Part shown: piece after piece, positions 14,780 through 23,816 of the stretch
Layout of the letters: each line of letters begins with the position of its first letter
How positions within the stretch are numbered: the first letter of the stretch is position 1
Source: Candidatus Omnitrophota bacterium
GTDB taxonomy: Bacteria > Omnitrophota > Gorgyraeia > Zapsychrales > Zapsychraceae
Assembly: GCA_028280285.1 (NCBI GenBank)
Contig: JANQMA010000039.1
Coordinates: 1 to 33,583 of the forward strand
Direction: 5' to 3'
Length of the DNA stretch: 33,583 nucleotides
Translations under genes and position numbers: made by a program
The notes under the pieces: model-generated
What the model saw: only the letters and a program-made list of their open reading frames with translations
The model's database searches: none
Told to the model about the DNA's origin: nothing

Positions 14780-15634
14780 TTAAAGTGTTTGGAGATAAGT
14801 AGTTAGGTTAATATCTTGACGAGTTATGCCCAATTTTTTGCGTATTCGGTTGCGGTGAGTTTCAACGGTTTTAAACGAAATATTAAGCATATCAACTATC
14901 TCTTTGCTGCTTAACCCATTTTTAATAAGGTTGGCAATTTCAACCTCACGGGGAGATAATTTGAGATGCTTATCAGAAACCTGAATACCGAAGGTTGAGG
15001 TAAGATCTTTTAAGTTTTGCTCAAGAATATCAATGTACTGTTTATCGAGTTTTGTCCCTTTACGACGCAGTTTTTTTAAAGCCGGAATCAACACTTCTTC
15101 AACATTAAGGGTAACACCCTCTTTGATCTTATTCTTTTCTATTTCAATTTGCTGAAGAATTTCCGTTAAAGCCGTATTTTTTTGGGCAATGGCCTCTTCT
15201 TGCATCTTTCTTTTAGTCACATCGTGTTGAATGGCTATGTAGTGCGTCACCTCGCCATCTTCATTTATAATTGGTTCAATATGCCACTCATTCCAAAACT
15301 CGGTGCCGTCTTTTTTGTAATTAATGGCTTGCCCGAAAAATACTTCATTAGCTTCGAGTTTTTTTCTTAAACTTTTTAAGACCTCCTGGTCTGTCTTGGG
15401 CCCTTGCAGCATGCGAGGCGTTTTACCTAGAGCCTCCTCCGGTGCATAGCCGGTCATTTTGGTAAAACCGGGATTGACGTAGACAATAGTGGGCCCTGGC
15501 TCATCCAATTGATTGTTGGTCACTATGATGGAGTCTTCGGAAAAATGGACAACCGAGGCAAGGAGTTTTTCATCTACCTGGTATTTGGCATTATAATTTT
15601 TCATGCTGATAAAAGGTGTCCTAAAACCGATCAC
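14780..15634 (-). CDS. PAS(LOV-like)-LuxR transcriptional regulator
   Basis: A PAS domain (about residues 25-145 from this start) is followed by a coiled linker and a LuxR helix-turn-helix (LSPREVEIANLIKNGLSSKE and TVETHRNRIRKKLGI). The PAS domain reads like a LOV domain: VNPGFTKMTGY, GKTPRMLQG in place of GxNCRFLQG, and NYKKDGTEFWNEWHIEPI with the asparagines that contact flavin. The photoactive cysteine is replaced by proline. I start it at GTG 15634 because GGAGG lies five bases upstream; TTG 15673 would add 13 residues but has no visible ribosome-binding site. It lies upstream of the chalcone isomerase operon and downstream of cheV, in the same direction. Confidence 0.88.
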   Translation of the reverse strand: MIGFRTPFISMKNYNAKYQVDEKLLASVVHFSEDSIIVTNNQLDEPGPTIVYVNPGFTKMTGYAPEEALGKTPRMLQGPKTDQEVLKSLRKKLEANEVFFGQAINYKKDGTEFWNEWHIEPIINEDGEVTHYIAIQHDVTKRKMQEEAIAQKNTALTEILQQIEIEKNKIKEGVTLNVEEVLIPALKKLRRKGTKLDKQYIDILEQNLKDLTSTFGIQVSDKHLKLSPREVEIANLIKNGLSSKEIVDMLNISFKTVETHRNRIRKKLGITRQDINLTTYLQTL

Positions 15635-15720
15635 TTCTTCCTCCATTTTACATTGATCAATTAAACCTGACAAAGAAAATGATAAAAGAATATGGAGGAT
15701 TAATCAACACAGATTGGTTG

Positions 15721-15737
15721 CATACGAATCATGTATG
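15721..15737. promoter_or_regulatory. Imperfect dyad CATAC-N7-GTATG ahead of PAS-LuxR
   Basis: CATAC (15721-15725) and GTATG (15733-15737) are separated by 7 nt. The symmetry extends outward (TTGC against GGCAA) with one inserted base. The spacer length equals that of the dyad at 14730-14750, but the half-sites differ, so a shared regulator is uncertain. Confidence 0.3.
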
Positions 15738-15764
15738 GCAAAATCAGTGGTCAATGGAAAGAGT

Positions 15765-16688
15765 TTACAAAACATGCGTATCAACAAGTTTCACCAAATG
15801 ATCAAGTTCCGGCTTTGTGATTTGATCCACCGCGCCTATTTGCTTGCATTTTACGGATAATTCCGGTGAAATCATTGAAGAAAATACAATACAAGGTAGT
15901 TTTTTGATCGACTCGCTTTCTTTAATACGCTTAATAAGATGTAGTCCGTCCATCTGCGGCATTTCAATATCTGTAATGAGTAAATTACAATGATCGGTCA
16001 TTGTTTCAGCGTTTGCATCCTTACTAATTTGTTCGATATGCGTCCAGGCTTCCCTGCCATCTTGAAATTCCTGGACTTTGTAACCAGCCTGTCTAAGGGA
16101 GTCGACCAAAAGACTGCGGATAAATGCAGAGTCCTCGGCAATAAGAATATTTTTGGTCCCCCGATCAAAATTAACATCTCCGATATTGGCCAAAGACGCT
16201 CCTTCAATGCCGGATCCCGGATTGATAATGGAGGCAATCTTTTCAAAATCCAGCAAAAATAAAATATGCTCTTCAATTTTGACAACACCGACAGTGTTAC
16301 CTTCCTGTGAATTGATTAGTCCTGATGGAGGCTCAACTTGTTGCCATGAAATCCGGTGAATACGTGTTACCTCATCGACCAAAAATCCAGCATGAATTTT
16401 GTTAAACTCAGAAATAATAATACGGCTGGCCTTTTTTTCACACTCTGTGTATATATTTAAATATTTAGCGAGATTAACAACCGGAATAATCTTTCCTCTT
16501 ATATTAACGACCCCCGCCAGCGAAGAATGACCATCCGGAACAGGAACAATTTTTATATCCCCTCTTATAATCTCCCGCACCTTGGCAACGTTAATGCCAT
16601 AGAATTCTTCGCCAATACGAAAAACAACTATTTCAAGTTCATTGGTTCCTGTTTCTAATAAAATTTCGTTTTCTTTCATTTTTTCCAT
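15765..16688 (-). CDS. cheV: CheV-type chemotaxis coupling protein (CheW-receiver)
   Basis: A 307-residue protein. Residues about 17-155 are a CheW domain (IVVFRIGEEFYGINVAKVREII, GVVNIRGKIIPVVNLAKYL). Residues 179-305 are a response-regulator receiver: NILIAEDSAFIRS with E185/D186, phosphoacceptor D240 in LLITDIEMPQMDG, and K292. CheV couples receptors to the CheA kinase and tunes signalling by its own phosphorylation. It follows the PilJ-like gene by 51 bp. Two close in-frame starts (residues 1 and 4) are possible. Confidence 0.93.
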   Translation of the reverse strand: MEKMKENEILLETGTNELEIVVFRIGEEFYGINVAKVREIIRGDIKIVPVPDGHSSLAGVVNIRGKIIPVVNLAKYLNIYTECEKKASRIIISEFNKIHAGFLVDEVTRIHRISWQQVEPPSGLINSQEGNTVGVVKIEEHILFLLDFEKIASIINPGSGIEGASLANIGDVNFDRGTKNILIAEDSAFIRSLLVDSLRQAGYKVQEFQDGREAWTHIEQISKDANAETMTDHCNLLITDIEMPQMDGLHLIKRIKESESIKKLPCIVFSSMISPELSVKCKQIGAVDQITKPELDHLVKLVDTHVL

Positions 16689-16739
16689 TTTTTTTACCTA
16701 TCAGATTAATATGTTTATCCAGAAAAGAGAACAGGCCGT

Positions 16740-17798
16740 TTAATGCTTACGCGCTGATGTCTTAATCAAGGCTACTACTTTATTACTTTCTTGAAATAAA
16801 GGCATATTAAACGCATCTACCGCTGTCATTTCAAAATGCGTTAGACCTCCACGCCCCATAGCTTCAATATTTTTAACCGTCGGTGCAATAAAACTCCAAA
16901 CGTTATTAATAACATCCAACTGTGCTTTAACAGCATCGTTGTCAACCGGAGCAATACCCAACTCTTGGTCTCCTGCCGTTAGAGCCTCTAAAGTCTTAGA
17001 AAAAAGTTTTCCGGTTTTATGGAGTTCTTTAACGTTTTGATCATGATCAATATCTAAATAAATCATAAGAATTTCTTTAGCCATTTTTTGTGAAAGCATT
17101 CTTTGCTGACCGGCAAGATCAATCACTGGATTAACATGTAATCCATACCGCGTTTCATACATCCGGGCAACTGTATTGAGCTCTGCTAACAAAGCAAGAT
17201 CTTGTCCTTTCAAAACATCCACTTCCTCGTCTAAAAGTTCTTGTCCTTCAATAATCTTGTAATAAACCGGTTTTAATTGCGCAAAAATTGTTTGTGTCTT
17301 CTGCAATTGAACTTTGATTTTTGGATTGGTTGATGGGGGAATCTTAAGCTCGGCATCTCCTTGTTCTAAGCCGCTCAGTATTTTCTCAAATACAGGTATT
17401 GCCTTTTCGAGTTCTTGGGCATTTTGAGCAGAAGAAATTCCTGCCAAAATAAACAAAGACTCTTTTGACATTTTTTGAGAGAGCATAACTTGTCGTCGAG
17501 ATAAATTAATAATGCGCGCAAGCTCTTCATTAGAAACACGGGGTAAGACTTTTCCAATGCGTGGCCTATCATCATTTCTTTCTGTCGGCACGGTAACAAT
17601 CGCGGGGGCCGGAATAGCCGCAGGAATATTGTTTTGTTCGACTACAGGCTGCTTCTCTTTTTGTTCATTAACAAATGTAATATGAACTTCTGTGTTTGGT
17701 TGGTCGGCTGGCGCCTCTTCACAAAAACCTTTGCTGATAAAACACGTTAACCCTGTTATAACAGCTAAGGCTACTTTGTAATGAAATAGCTTATTCAC
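16740..17798 (-). CDS. Periplasmic protein with two PilJ-type sensor repeats
   Basis: A 352-residue protein with an N-terminal signal sequence (to about residue 27, CFISKGFCEE), then a proline/threonine-rich stretch (30-75). Two copies of a PilJ-type (type IV pili methyl-accepting N-terminal) module follow, marked by LSRRQVMLSQKMSKESLFIL (near 94-113) and LAGQQRMLSQKMAKEILMIYL (near 226-246). There is no transmembrane signalling half and no HAMP, so it would be a free or tethered periplasmic binding protein working through a partner. The partner is most likely the MCP encoded just upstream; its GTG start is 4 bp after the MCP stop. Confidence 0.82.
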   Translation of the reverse strand: MNKLFHYKVALAVITGLTCFISKGFCEEAPADQPNTEVHITFVNEQKEKQPVVEQNNIPAAIPAPAIVTVPTERNDDRPRIGKVLPRVSNEELARIINLSRRQVMLSQKMSKESLFILAGISSAQNAQELEKAIPVFEKILSGLEQGDAELKIPPSTNPKIKVQLQKTQTIFAQLKPVYYKIIEGQELLDEEVDVLKGQDLALLAELNTVARMYETRYGLHVNPVIDLAGQQRMLSQKMAKEILMIYLDIDHDQNVKELHKTGKLFSKTLEALTAGDQELGIAPVDNDAVKAQLDVINNVWSFIAPTVKNIEAMGRGGLTHFEMTAVDAFNMPLFQESNKVVALIKTSARKH

Positions 17799-17802
17799 GT
17801 AT

Positions 17803-19965
17803 TTATCCCGACTGCTGCCCAGTCACCTCTGCGCCTTTTTCTCCTACCCGCTCTTGTGTATCATCCGCTGCACTAACTCTAAACTGGCTAACCAATTGCT
17901 CAAGCTCACGTGATTGGGATGCCATCTGAGCGGCTGACGCCGCCAGCTGCTCTGAGGCTGATGCGTTACTTTCCGTAATTGATGTGTTTTCTTCCATTGT
18001 CGCCGCTTGTTCCTGTGTTGCTGAGGATATCGCACGGATTTGATCAGCCACTTGTTGAACATCGCCTACCATCTTCTTTAAACTGTCCCCCGCATCCTTA
18101 GAAAGCTCTGCTCCCGTTTGAACCTGACCAGAACTCTCGTCGATAAGTGTCTTAATATCTTTAGCCGAATCGGCACTTCTTTCTGCCAGCTTACGCACTT
18201 CATCGGCCACAACAGCAAATCCTTTTCCATGTTCACCGGCGCGGGCCGCTTCAATAGCCGCATTAAGCGCAAGCAAATTCGTCTGATCGGCAATATCCGT
18301 AATAAGATCAACTGCATCGGTAATCTGTTTGGAGCTTCTTTCAATCTGCTCCATAGAATCAATCGTATTTTCCATAGACTTCCCAGTACTATCCGCATTA
18401 GTAGAAACACTCTGGGCCAACTCATTGGCTGATTGAGAATTCGACGAGTTGGACTGAACCGAGCTTGATAATTGCTCGAAGCTGGCCGACTGCTGCTGGG
18501 CTCCATCGGAAATCTGCTGCGCACTACCTGAAATTTCATCGGTGGCAGTCGTTAACTGATTTGAGGTGGATTTGACTTGTATGATAATCTTTTCAATTCT
18601 TTCAATAAACGTGTTAAACCATCTAGCCAAACGACCCAACTCATCTTGCGAGTTAATTGTGATTCTTTTGGTTAAGTCTCCCTCTCCTTGAGCAATGTCT
18701 TTTAAGGAATCGACAATCTTATTGATTGGATTAATAATCGAACGGCTTAACAAAAACCCGATAGCACCAACAATGACGGCTATCACTAAGGCCAAAGTAC
18801 CGATTACCATTTTTAAATGATTAATCGGTTTTAAGACCTCTTGTTCTTCAATTTCAGAAATAACAGCCCAATGCAATCCTTTAATATGCAAAGGAGCGAA
18901 CGCCGTCCAAACTTTTTTTCCCAAATAGTTTTTACCATGCACTGCGCCCGACTTTCCTGCCAAAGCCTCGTCAACTGCCTGCGATTTGATTTCGAGCCCA
19001 AGGATTGTCGAATCTTCCTTGAAGCGTGAATCACTGCGCATTAAATGATCTTCGCCAACCATATACGACTCTCCGGTTTCACCTAGGCCTGCTCTATCAG
19101 CCATAACCGCATTAATCCGATCAACCGGCATTTGAAATACCGCAACACCTATAAGTGTATCCCCATCATATATAGGAGAGGCAATAAATGAAGCAGCGGC
19201 ATTGTAACTTGGCTCATAGAATTCAAAGTCCTCAAGGACAATAAAGCCCTTCTGCCCGCTTTCTAATGCCGTTTTCGCAACCCGAGCAAAATTGGTACCA
19301 CGATAAGGCCCATTAAAAAGAGATGTCGCATAATCGACTTCTTTAAATACTGAATACACTATCACCCCATTTTCAGGTTCAATGAGAAAAATATCGTAAT
19401 AACCAAACTCCTGTAGATAACTTCGGATAATCGGATGAAATGATTCATGTAATTTCGAATAAGCGCTGCCATCATTGGCATTGTCCAAGTTTTCTTTCGA
19501 TCCGATAGGATGCTCATTGGCACCGATATAAAGATGTTGCAAAATTTGTGCTGTTTTTCCTTTAGGCGTCCATCGATTAATCGCTGAACGATCTACCCCA
19601 TTTGTATTATCGGCCTGGTAGGCATAACGTTCTCGTAAGGAATTATCGATAGCAGATTTATTAGATTCATAAAACCCGGCAAGATCCTGATCGACGCGGG
19701 AGAAAGCATAAGCAAACTGTTTCATAGCTTGAACAATCATAGCGTTTTCAGAAAACGTAAGCATTTGAGAACGGATTGTACTGAAATACATTTCAATATT
19801 ATGTGCTTTGATCGTACTAATAGCTTCAAGTTTTTGATCGGTAATATGTGTGGCTGTTTTTGTTGCGGAATTAATACCAACAAAAGAAACAATAATCATC
19901 GGAACCAAACCCAACACCAAAAAAGCACCGATAATTTTGTGTTTTAATTGTAGAGCTTTAAACAT
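17803..19965 (-). CDS. Methyl-accepting chemotaxis protein with Cache sensor
   Basis: A 720-residue receptor. The first membrane helix is near 10-30 and a large dCache-like periplasmic domain follows (35-375; [56 protein letters not shown]). The second membrane helix is near 387-408, then HAMP (to about 460), then the cytoplasmic coiled coil. The kinase-binding tip ([38 protein letters not shown]) is near 555-600. The C-terminus ends GQQSG, with no NWETF-type CheR tether. It heads the set with the PilJ-like gene and cheV. Ligand unknown. Confidence 0.95.
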   Translation of the reverse strand: MFKALQLKHKIIGAFLVLGLVPMIIVSFVGINSATKTATHITDQKLEAISTIKAHNIEMYFSTIRSQMLTFSENAMIVQAMKQFAYAFSRVDQDLAGFYESNKSAIDNSLRERYAYQADNTNGVDRSAINRWTPKGKTAQILQHLYIGANEHPIGSKENLDNANDGSAYSKLHESFHPIIRSYLQEFGYYDIFLIEPENGVIVYSVFKEVDYATSLFNGPYRGTNFARVAKTALESGQKGFIVLEDFEFYEPSYNAAASFIASPIYDGDTLIGVAVFQMPVDRINAVMADRAGLGETGESYMVGEDHLMRSDSRFKEDSTILGLEIKSQAVDEALAGKSGAVHGKNYLGKKVWTAFAPLHIKGLHWAVISEIEEQEVLKPINHLKMVIGTLALVIAVIVGAIGFLLSRSIINPINKIVDSLKDIAQGEGDLTKRITINSQDELGRLARWFNTFIERIEKIIIQVKSTSNQLTTATDEISGSAQQISDGAQQQSASFEQLSSSVQSNSSNSQSANELAQSVSTNADSTGKSMENTIDSMEQIERSSKQITDAVDLITDIADQTNLLALNAAIEAARAGEHGKGFAVVADEVRKLAERSADSAKDIKTLIDESSGQVQTGAELSKDAGDSLKKMVGDVQQVADQIRAISSATQEQAATMEENTSITESNASASEQLAASAAQMASQSRELEQLVSQFRVSAADDTQERVGEKGAEVTGQQSG

Positions 19966-20141
19966 AGCAGCCTCTTTTCTTAATATAAACCTTTGAGTTA
20001 ATTAAATTTATGTAGATATGGTTTATTTTAAGCCAATCACTAGGACTTTCAACAAAATTTCGCAATAAATAATTTTATTTTGTGGAATGGCGTAACTGCA
20101 CCCTCGCTCTAACTCGGGTACGTTCTGAGGCATCATCCCGA

Positions 20142-21167
20142 TTATTTTGTTGAGTGTCTCAACTGCCCGCAGGCGGCGGCAACATCACGGCCCCTTGGGG
20201 TACGGATGGTGGCGTGCACGCCCATATCTATCAGGGCATCACGGAATTGGTAGGCCTCTTTACGGCTGGGGGGCTTGTGATCGAACTCACTGACTGGATT
20301 ATAGGGAATCAGGTTCATTTTGCAAATCATCCCCTTAAGGTGTTTACGTAGTTCTTTGACTGCTTCATCTGAACAGGTCACATCTTTGATTAAGATATAT
20401 TCAAACGTCACCTGCCGCTTGGTTTTTTTAATATACTCTTTGACAGCTGCAACTAAATCTTTAAAAGGATACTTTTTATTGACCGGCATAAGGATATTAC
20501 GCGATTCATTATTGTAACCGTGAAGTGATATGGCCAGCTCAAGCTGTATGCCCTCAGTCCCCAGTTTCTGAATTTTCGGAATAACGCCACACGTCGAAAT
20601 TGTAATCCGCCGCGCACCGATGCCAATACCTTTTGGCGCATTAATTGTTTTAATGGCTTTGAGAAGATTATCATAATTATCCATAGGTTCGCCGACACCC
20701 ATAAATACGATATGGGTCACATCGCGGTATTTTTTCATATAAAGAATCTGGGCAAGAATTTCAAAGACATCTAAGTTGCGTTGCCAACCGCCGATGCCAC
20801 TGGCACAAAACCGGCAACCGAACTTGCAGCCAGCCTGCGTTGAAACACACACCGTTACCCTTTTTTCGGTCGGAATTAAGACCGTTTCGATCGTTTCATT
20901 ATCAGACAATTCAAACAGGACCTTACGTGTACCGTCTTCTGAAATCAATTCTTGTTTTACTTTAAGCGGTGTAAAGGTAAATTCGTCTTTTAACTTATGA
21001 AGCAAAGGTTTGGAGATATTACGCATGCCGTCAAAATCATCAACAGCCTTTTGATAAAGCCAGTCGGCGATTTGATCGGCCCGGAAGGATTTTTCTCCAA
21101 TTGATTCAACAAAGGATGCAAGCCCATTGAGGGAAAGAGATCTGATATCTTCTTTAGGGGAAATCAT
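20142..21167 (-). CDS. rlmN: 23S rRNA (A2503-C2)/tRNA (A37-C2) methyltransferase RlmN
   Basis: A 341-residue radical SAM enzyme. The cluster motif CKFGCRFC gives C114, C118 and C121 (CxxxCxxC). GVGEPMDNYDN follows, and the C-terminal cysteine that carries the methyl group is C333 in AAACGQLRH. It methylates A2503 of 23S rRNA and A37 of some tRNAs by a two-step, self-methylating mechanism. It lacks the extra features of Cfr resistance enzymes that I could recognise. Its ATG overlaps the accA stop by 4 bp. Confidence 0.95.
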   Translation of the reverse strand: MISPKEDIRSLSLNGLASFVESIGEKSFRADQIADWLYQKAVDDFDGMRNISKPLLHKLKDEFTFTPLKVKQELISEDGTRKVLFELSDNETIETVLIPTEKRVTVCVSTQAGCKFGCRFCASGIGGWQRNLDVFEILAQILYMKKYRDVTHIVFMGVGEPMDNYDNLLKAIKTINAPKGIGIGARRITISTCGVIPKIQKLGTEGIQLELAISLHGYNNESRNILMPVNKKYPFKDLVAAVKEYIKKTKRQVTFEYILIKDVTCSDEAVKELRKHLKGMICKMNLIPYNPVSEFDHKPPSRKEAYQFRDALIDMGVHATIRTPRGRDVAAACGQLRHSTK

Positions 21168-22129
21168 TCCGTGGTAGATTTTTCCGTAAACTCACCGATA
21201 TCGCGGAATTTTTGATAGCGATGCTCAATCAGCTGATCTTCAGAAAGATTTTTTAATTCTTTGATTGTGCGGACAACGGCACTTTTAAGTGCATTGGCAA
21301 CAACCTCAGGATCGTTATGCGCACCGCCTAAAGGCTCGTCCACAACCTCATCAACAATACCGAATTTAAGAAGGTGTTCGCTGTTAATCCTTAAGGCCTC
21401 AGCGGCCTCGGGCGCTTTAACCGCATTGCGCCAAAGGATTGATGCACACCCTTCTGGCGAGATAACCGAATAATAAGCATGCTCGAGCATAAACACTTTA
21501 TCGGCAACGCCCACGCCTAGCGCACCGCCGGAGCCGCCTTCGCCAATCACCGTTGCGATGATCGGTGTACGGACAGAAGCCATGTCTTTTAAGTTTTCCG
21601 CAATGGCTTGCGCCTGACCACGCTCCTCAGCCCCAACACCAGGATAGGCACCAGGGGTATCAATCAAAATCACAACAGGTAAATTAAACTTATCGGCCAT
21701 TTTCATGATGCGGATAGCCTTGCGATAGCCTTCCGGATGCGCACAACCAAAATTACGTTTAACATTGTCATTTACATCACGCCCTTTTTGATGCCCCATA
21801 ATCACAACCTTTTCATCATCAATTGTGGCAAACCCGGCAATCATGGCTAAATCGTCGGCAAACAAACGATCACCATGCAGCTCAATAAAATCCGTCGTCA
21901 TCATGCGGATATAATCAAGCGTATACGGCCTGTCGGGATGGCGGGCAATTTGCACACGCTGCCACGGCGTAAGATTGGCATAAATCTCTGTCTTCATTTT
22001 TTCGAGCTTCTCTTTAAGCTTTTTCACTTCGGGTTCAAGCGCAATATTTTTATCGCTGCCGAAGTTTTCAAGCTCTGCGATTTTCTCTTCAAGCTCAGCA
22101 ATTGGTTTTTCAAAATCAAGTATCGCCAC
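21164..22129 (-). CDS. accA: Acetyl-CoA carboxylase carboxyltransferase subunit alpha
   Basis: A 321-residue protein of normal length. It shows ARHPDRPYTLDYI, FIELHGDRLFADD, GHQKGRDVNDNVKRNFGCAHPEGYRKA, IDTPGAYPGVGAEERGQA and IGEGGSGGALGVGVAD. With AccD it transfers carboxyl from biotinylated AccB to acetyl-CoA. It starts at GTG, sharing one base with the stop of the L,D-transpeptidase gene (TAGTG). accB, accC and accD are not in the window, and no BirA box was seen upstream. Confidence 0.96.
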   Translation of the reverse strand: MAILDFEKPIAELEEKIAELENFGSDKNIALEPEVKKLKEKLEKMKTEIYANLTPWQRVQIARHPDRPYTLDYIRMMTTDFIELHGDRLFADDLAMIAGFATIDDEKVVIMGHQKGRDVNDNVKRNFGCAHPEGYRKAIRIMKMADKFNLPVVILIDTPGAYPGVGAEERGQAQAIAENLKDMASVRTPIIATVIGEGGSGGALGVGVADKVFMLEHAYYSVISPEGCASILWRNAVKAPEAAEALRINSEHLLKFGIVDEVVDEPLGGAHNDPEVVANALKSAVVRTIKELKNLSEDQLIEHRYQKFRDIGEFTEKSTTE

Positions 22130-22983
22130 TAATCCACCACCTTAACCGATGTTCCTACTCTAATAATACTATAAAGCTCTTCTACCTCGTCGTTGCGCAT
22201 GCGTACACAACCGGCTGTTACTTGTTCGCCGATGCTATCAGGCTTGATTGTTCCATGAATACCGTAGCCAGGAATATCAAATCCAAGCCAACGGCTGCCA
22301 AGTTCATTTTCAGGACTTTCCGGTGGGACAACCACACCGCGGTTAAACCAGACGGGATCAACCAACTTGGTTGTTACCTTAAAATCCCCCACAGGCGTTG
22401 AGTTATTAGAACCCGTTGAAACATCATAGACTTTTAATACCTCATCACCTGTTTTAAGAATCAAAATATTTTGCGATTTATCGACATGAATGTTAAATGG
22501 TTTATTCCAAATACGTAGTTTCTGTCCAATGCGGATGACATCGTTTTTCAAATGATTACTCAATTTGATATGCTCTATCGTTGTCCCATAGTGCTTGGCA
22601 AGTTCACCTAATGTGTCGCCGCTAACAACCTCATGGATAACTGCGTTATTCGTCGGCGCATTAGAAAAAATGAGCTCCATATTAAGATCTTCGAGCTCAC
22701 TTTGAACGAGTTCAATTTTTTCAAAATCGGGATATTCAGTCAAAATTGTTTGGTAGCTCTGTTTGGCTTTTTCTAAATCACGATTTTCACGCAAAGCCTT
22801 TGCCGCCTCGTAGATTTCTAGGGCCTTACCATCTGTATCTTCTTCAACATGTTCGATGCTTAAAGCCGGGCCTTCTTCGTCAAAAGATATCTTTGTCAAC
22901 TCTTCATCCTGCGAAAAGCCGATGATCGCCAAGATGATGATTACCGCGACTGTTCCTCCGATGATTAGAATCTTTCTATCCAC
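22129..22983 (-). CDS. L,D-transpeptidase with LysM domain
   Basis: A 284-residue protein anchored by an N-terminal membrane helix (4-24). A short TPR-like helical stretch (about 55-95) is followed by LysM (HEVVSGDTLGELAKHYGTT, about 116-160) and a YkuD catalytic domain (165-284). The catalytic motif is GIHGT...TAGCVRMRNDEV with C259. It would form 3-3 peptidoglycan crosslinks or attach proteins to the wall. The GTG start is supported by AAGGAG six bases upstream. It heads an operon with accA and rlmN. Confidence 0.93.
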   Translation of the reverse strand: MDRKILIIGGTVAVIIILAIIGFSQDEELTKISFDEEGPALSIEHVEEDTDGKALEIYEAAKALRENRDLEKAKQSYQTILTEYPDFEKIELVQSELEDLNMELIFSNAPTNNAVIHEVVSGDTLGELAKHYGTTIEHIKLSNHLKNDVIRIGQKLRIWNKPFNIHVDKSQNILILKTGDEVLKVYDVSTGSNNSTPVGDFKVTTKLVDPVWFNRGVVVPPESPENELGSRWLGFDIPGYGIHGTIKPDSIGEQVTAGCVRMRNDEVEELYSIIRVGTSVKVVD

Positions 22984-22998
22984 TACCCGCTCCTTGTA

Positions 22999-23069
22999 TT
23001 AGTTGTTGGTTGTTTGTTGTTCGTTGTTAAAAACAGCTCTAACAACCATCAACCTACAACTAACAACAA
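22999..23069. repeat. Stuttering inverted repeat, word GTTGTT, before the L,D-transpeptidase gene
   Basis: The left arm (22999-23030) repeats GTTGTT variants (AGTTGTTGGTTGTTTGTTG...). The right arm (23040-23069) carries the complements (TAACAACCATCAACCTACAAC...). The loop is about 10 nt. It fills most of the gap between the PAP2-like gene and the transpeptidase gene and ends about 7 nt before the AAGGAG site of the latter. Confidence 0.7.
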
Positions 23070-23083
23070 ATTATCTATTACTA

Positions 23084-23524
23084 TCACATTTGACAAAACA
23101 ACAGGGCTATGACAATACCCAGAAGTGCCCCGGCAAAGACTTGAATCGGCGTATGCCCTAAAAGCTCTTTAAGCTTCACTTCTTCAATCGTACCCTTGGA
23201 ATACATATCATCCAAAATCTGATTTAAAATCGTTGCCTGCTGCCCGGCCGCCCGGCGGACCCCTTGCGCATCAAACATAGTCACAAGGGCAAAAACCGTT
23301 GCCACACCAAAGAGCCCCGAGTCAAAACCATACAAAATCGCACAAGACGTGGCCAAGGCCGTTGCCCCGGCCGCATGGCTTGAGGGCATTCCCCCTGAGC
23401 CAATAAACCAGCGGAAATTAAAGCGCTTCTCTCGAATAATGCCGGACACCACCTTTAAGGCCTGTGCTACAATCCAGGCACTGATCGTGACAATGAGGAC
23501 CTTGTTATCCAGTATGTTTCCCAA
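23084..23524 (-). CDS. Divergent PAP2 family membrane protein (DUF212/YuiD-like)
   Basis: A 146-residue membrane protein with four hydrophobic segments. The phosphatase-like pattern KVVSGIIREKRFNFRWFIGSGGMPSSHAAGA, FDAQGVRRAAGQQA and LGHTPIQVFAGALLGI is characteristic of the divergent PAP2 (DUF212) group. Substrate unknown; lipid phosphates are likely. The start is TTG 23524, with AAGGA about nine bases upstream. Confidence 0.88.
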   Translation of the reverse strand: MGNILDNKVLIVTISAWIVAQALKVVSGIIREKRFNFRWFIGSGGMPSSHAAGATALATSCAILYGFDSGLFGVATVFALVTMFDAQGVRRAAGQQATILNQILDDMYSKGTIEEVKLKELLGHTPIQVFAGALLGIVIALLFCQM

Positions 23525-23606
23525 ATTCTTAAGTCCTTAGGATATATTGATTTATAGCCCTAATGAGAGTAACGTTTGACCTTCTTAAGCGCATATGGTA
23601 GCTTAT

Positions 23607-23634
23607 ATTATATTCTTACCCCCCAAAAAAGCAA
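23607..23634 (-). promoter_or_regulatory. Candidate promoter for the PAP2-like gene
   Basis: On the minus strand, -35 TTGCTT (23629-23634), 16-bp spacer and a perfect -10 TATAAT (23607-23612). The leader to TTG 23524 would be about 75 nt. The region is AT-rich, so chance matches are possible. Confidence 0.4.
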
Positions 23635-23702
23635 GGCGAATTTCCACCCCTTATCTTAACTAACGCCATACATTACTCGATTTCCTTTAATTAATTTAGA
23701 GC

Positions 23703-23731
23703 AAAGGTAGTCACAATTTGTGATCACCTTT
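23703..23731. promoter_or_regulatory. Palindrome upstream of the first ORF6N gene (copy 1)
   Basis: AAAGGTAGTCACAA, central T, TTGTGATCACCTTT: 14-nt arms matching at 12 of 14 positions. It has the same size and CAA-T-TTG centre as the palindrome at 23757-23785. It lies where the -35 region of the gene is expected. Confidence 0.55.
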
Positions 23732-23756
23732 TAATAGCCTTTAAAACATAATGAAG

Positions 23757-23785
23757 TTTTGAGGTTTCAATTTGAAACCTCAAAA
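23757..23785. promoter_or_regulatory. Palindrome upstream of the first ORF6N gene (copy 2)
   Basis: TTTTGAGGTTTCAA, central T, TTGAAACCTCAAAA: perfect 14-bp arms. It ends about 20 bp before the AAGGAG site and 31 bp before ATG 23817. Candidate operator; the A/T flanks could also make it terminator-like. Confidence 0.65.
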
Positions 23786-23816
23786 AAAGGCCAAGGAAAC
23801 CCATAAGGAGCAAAAA

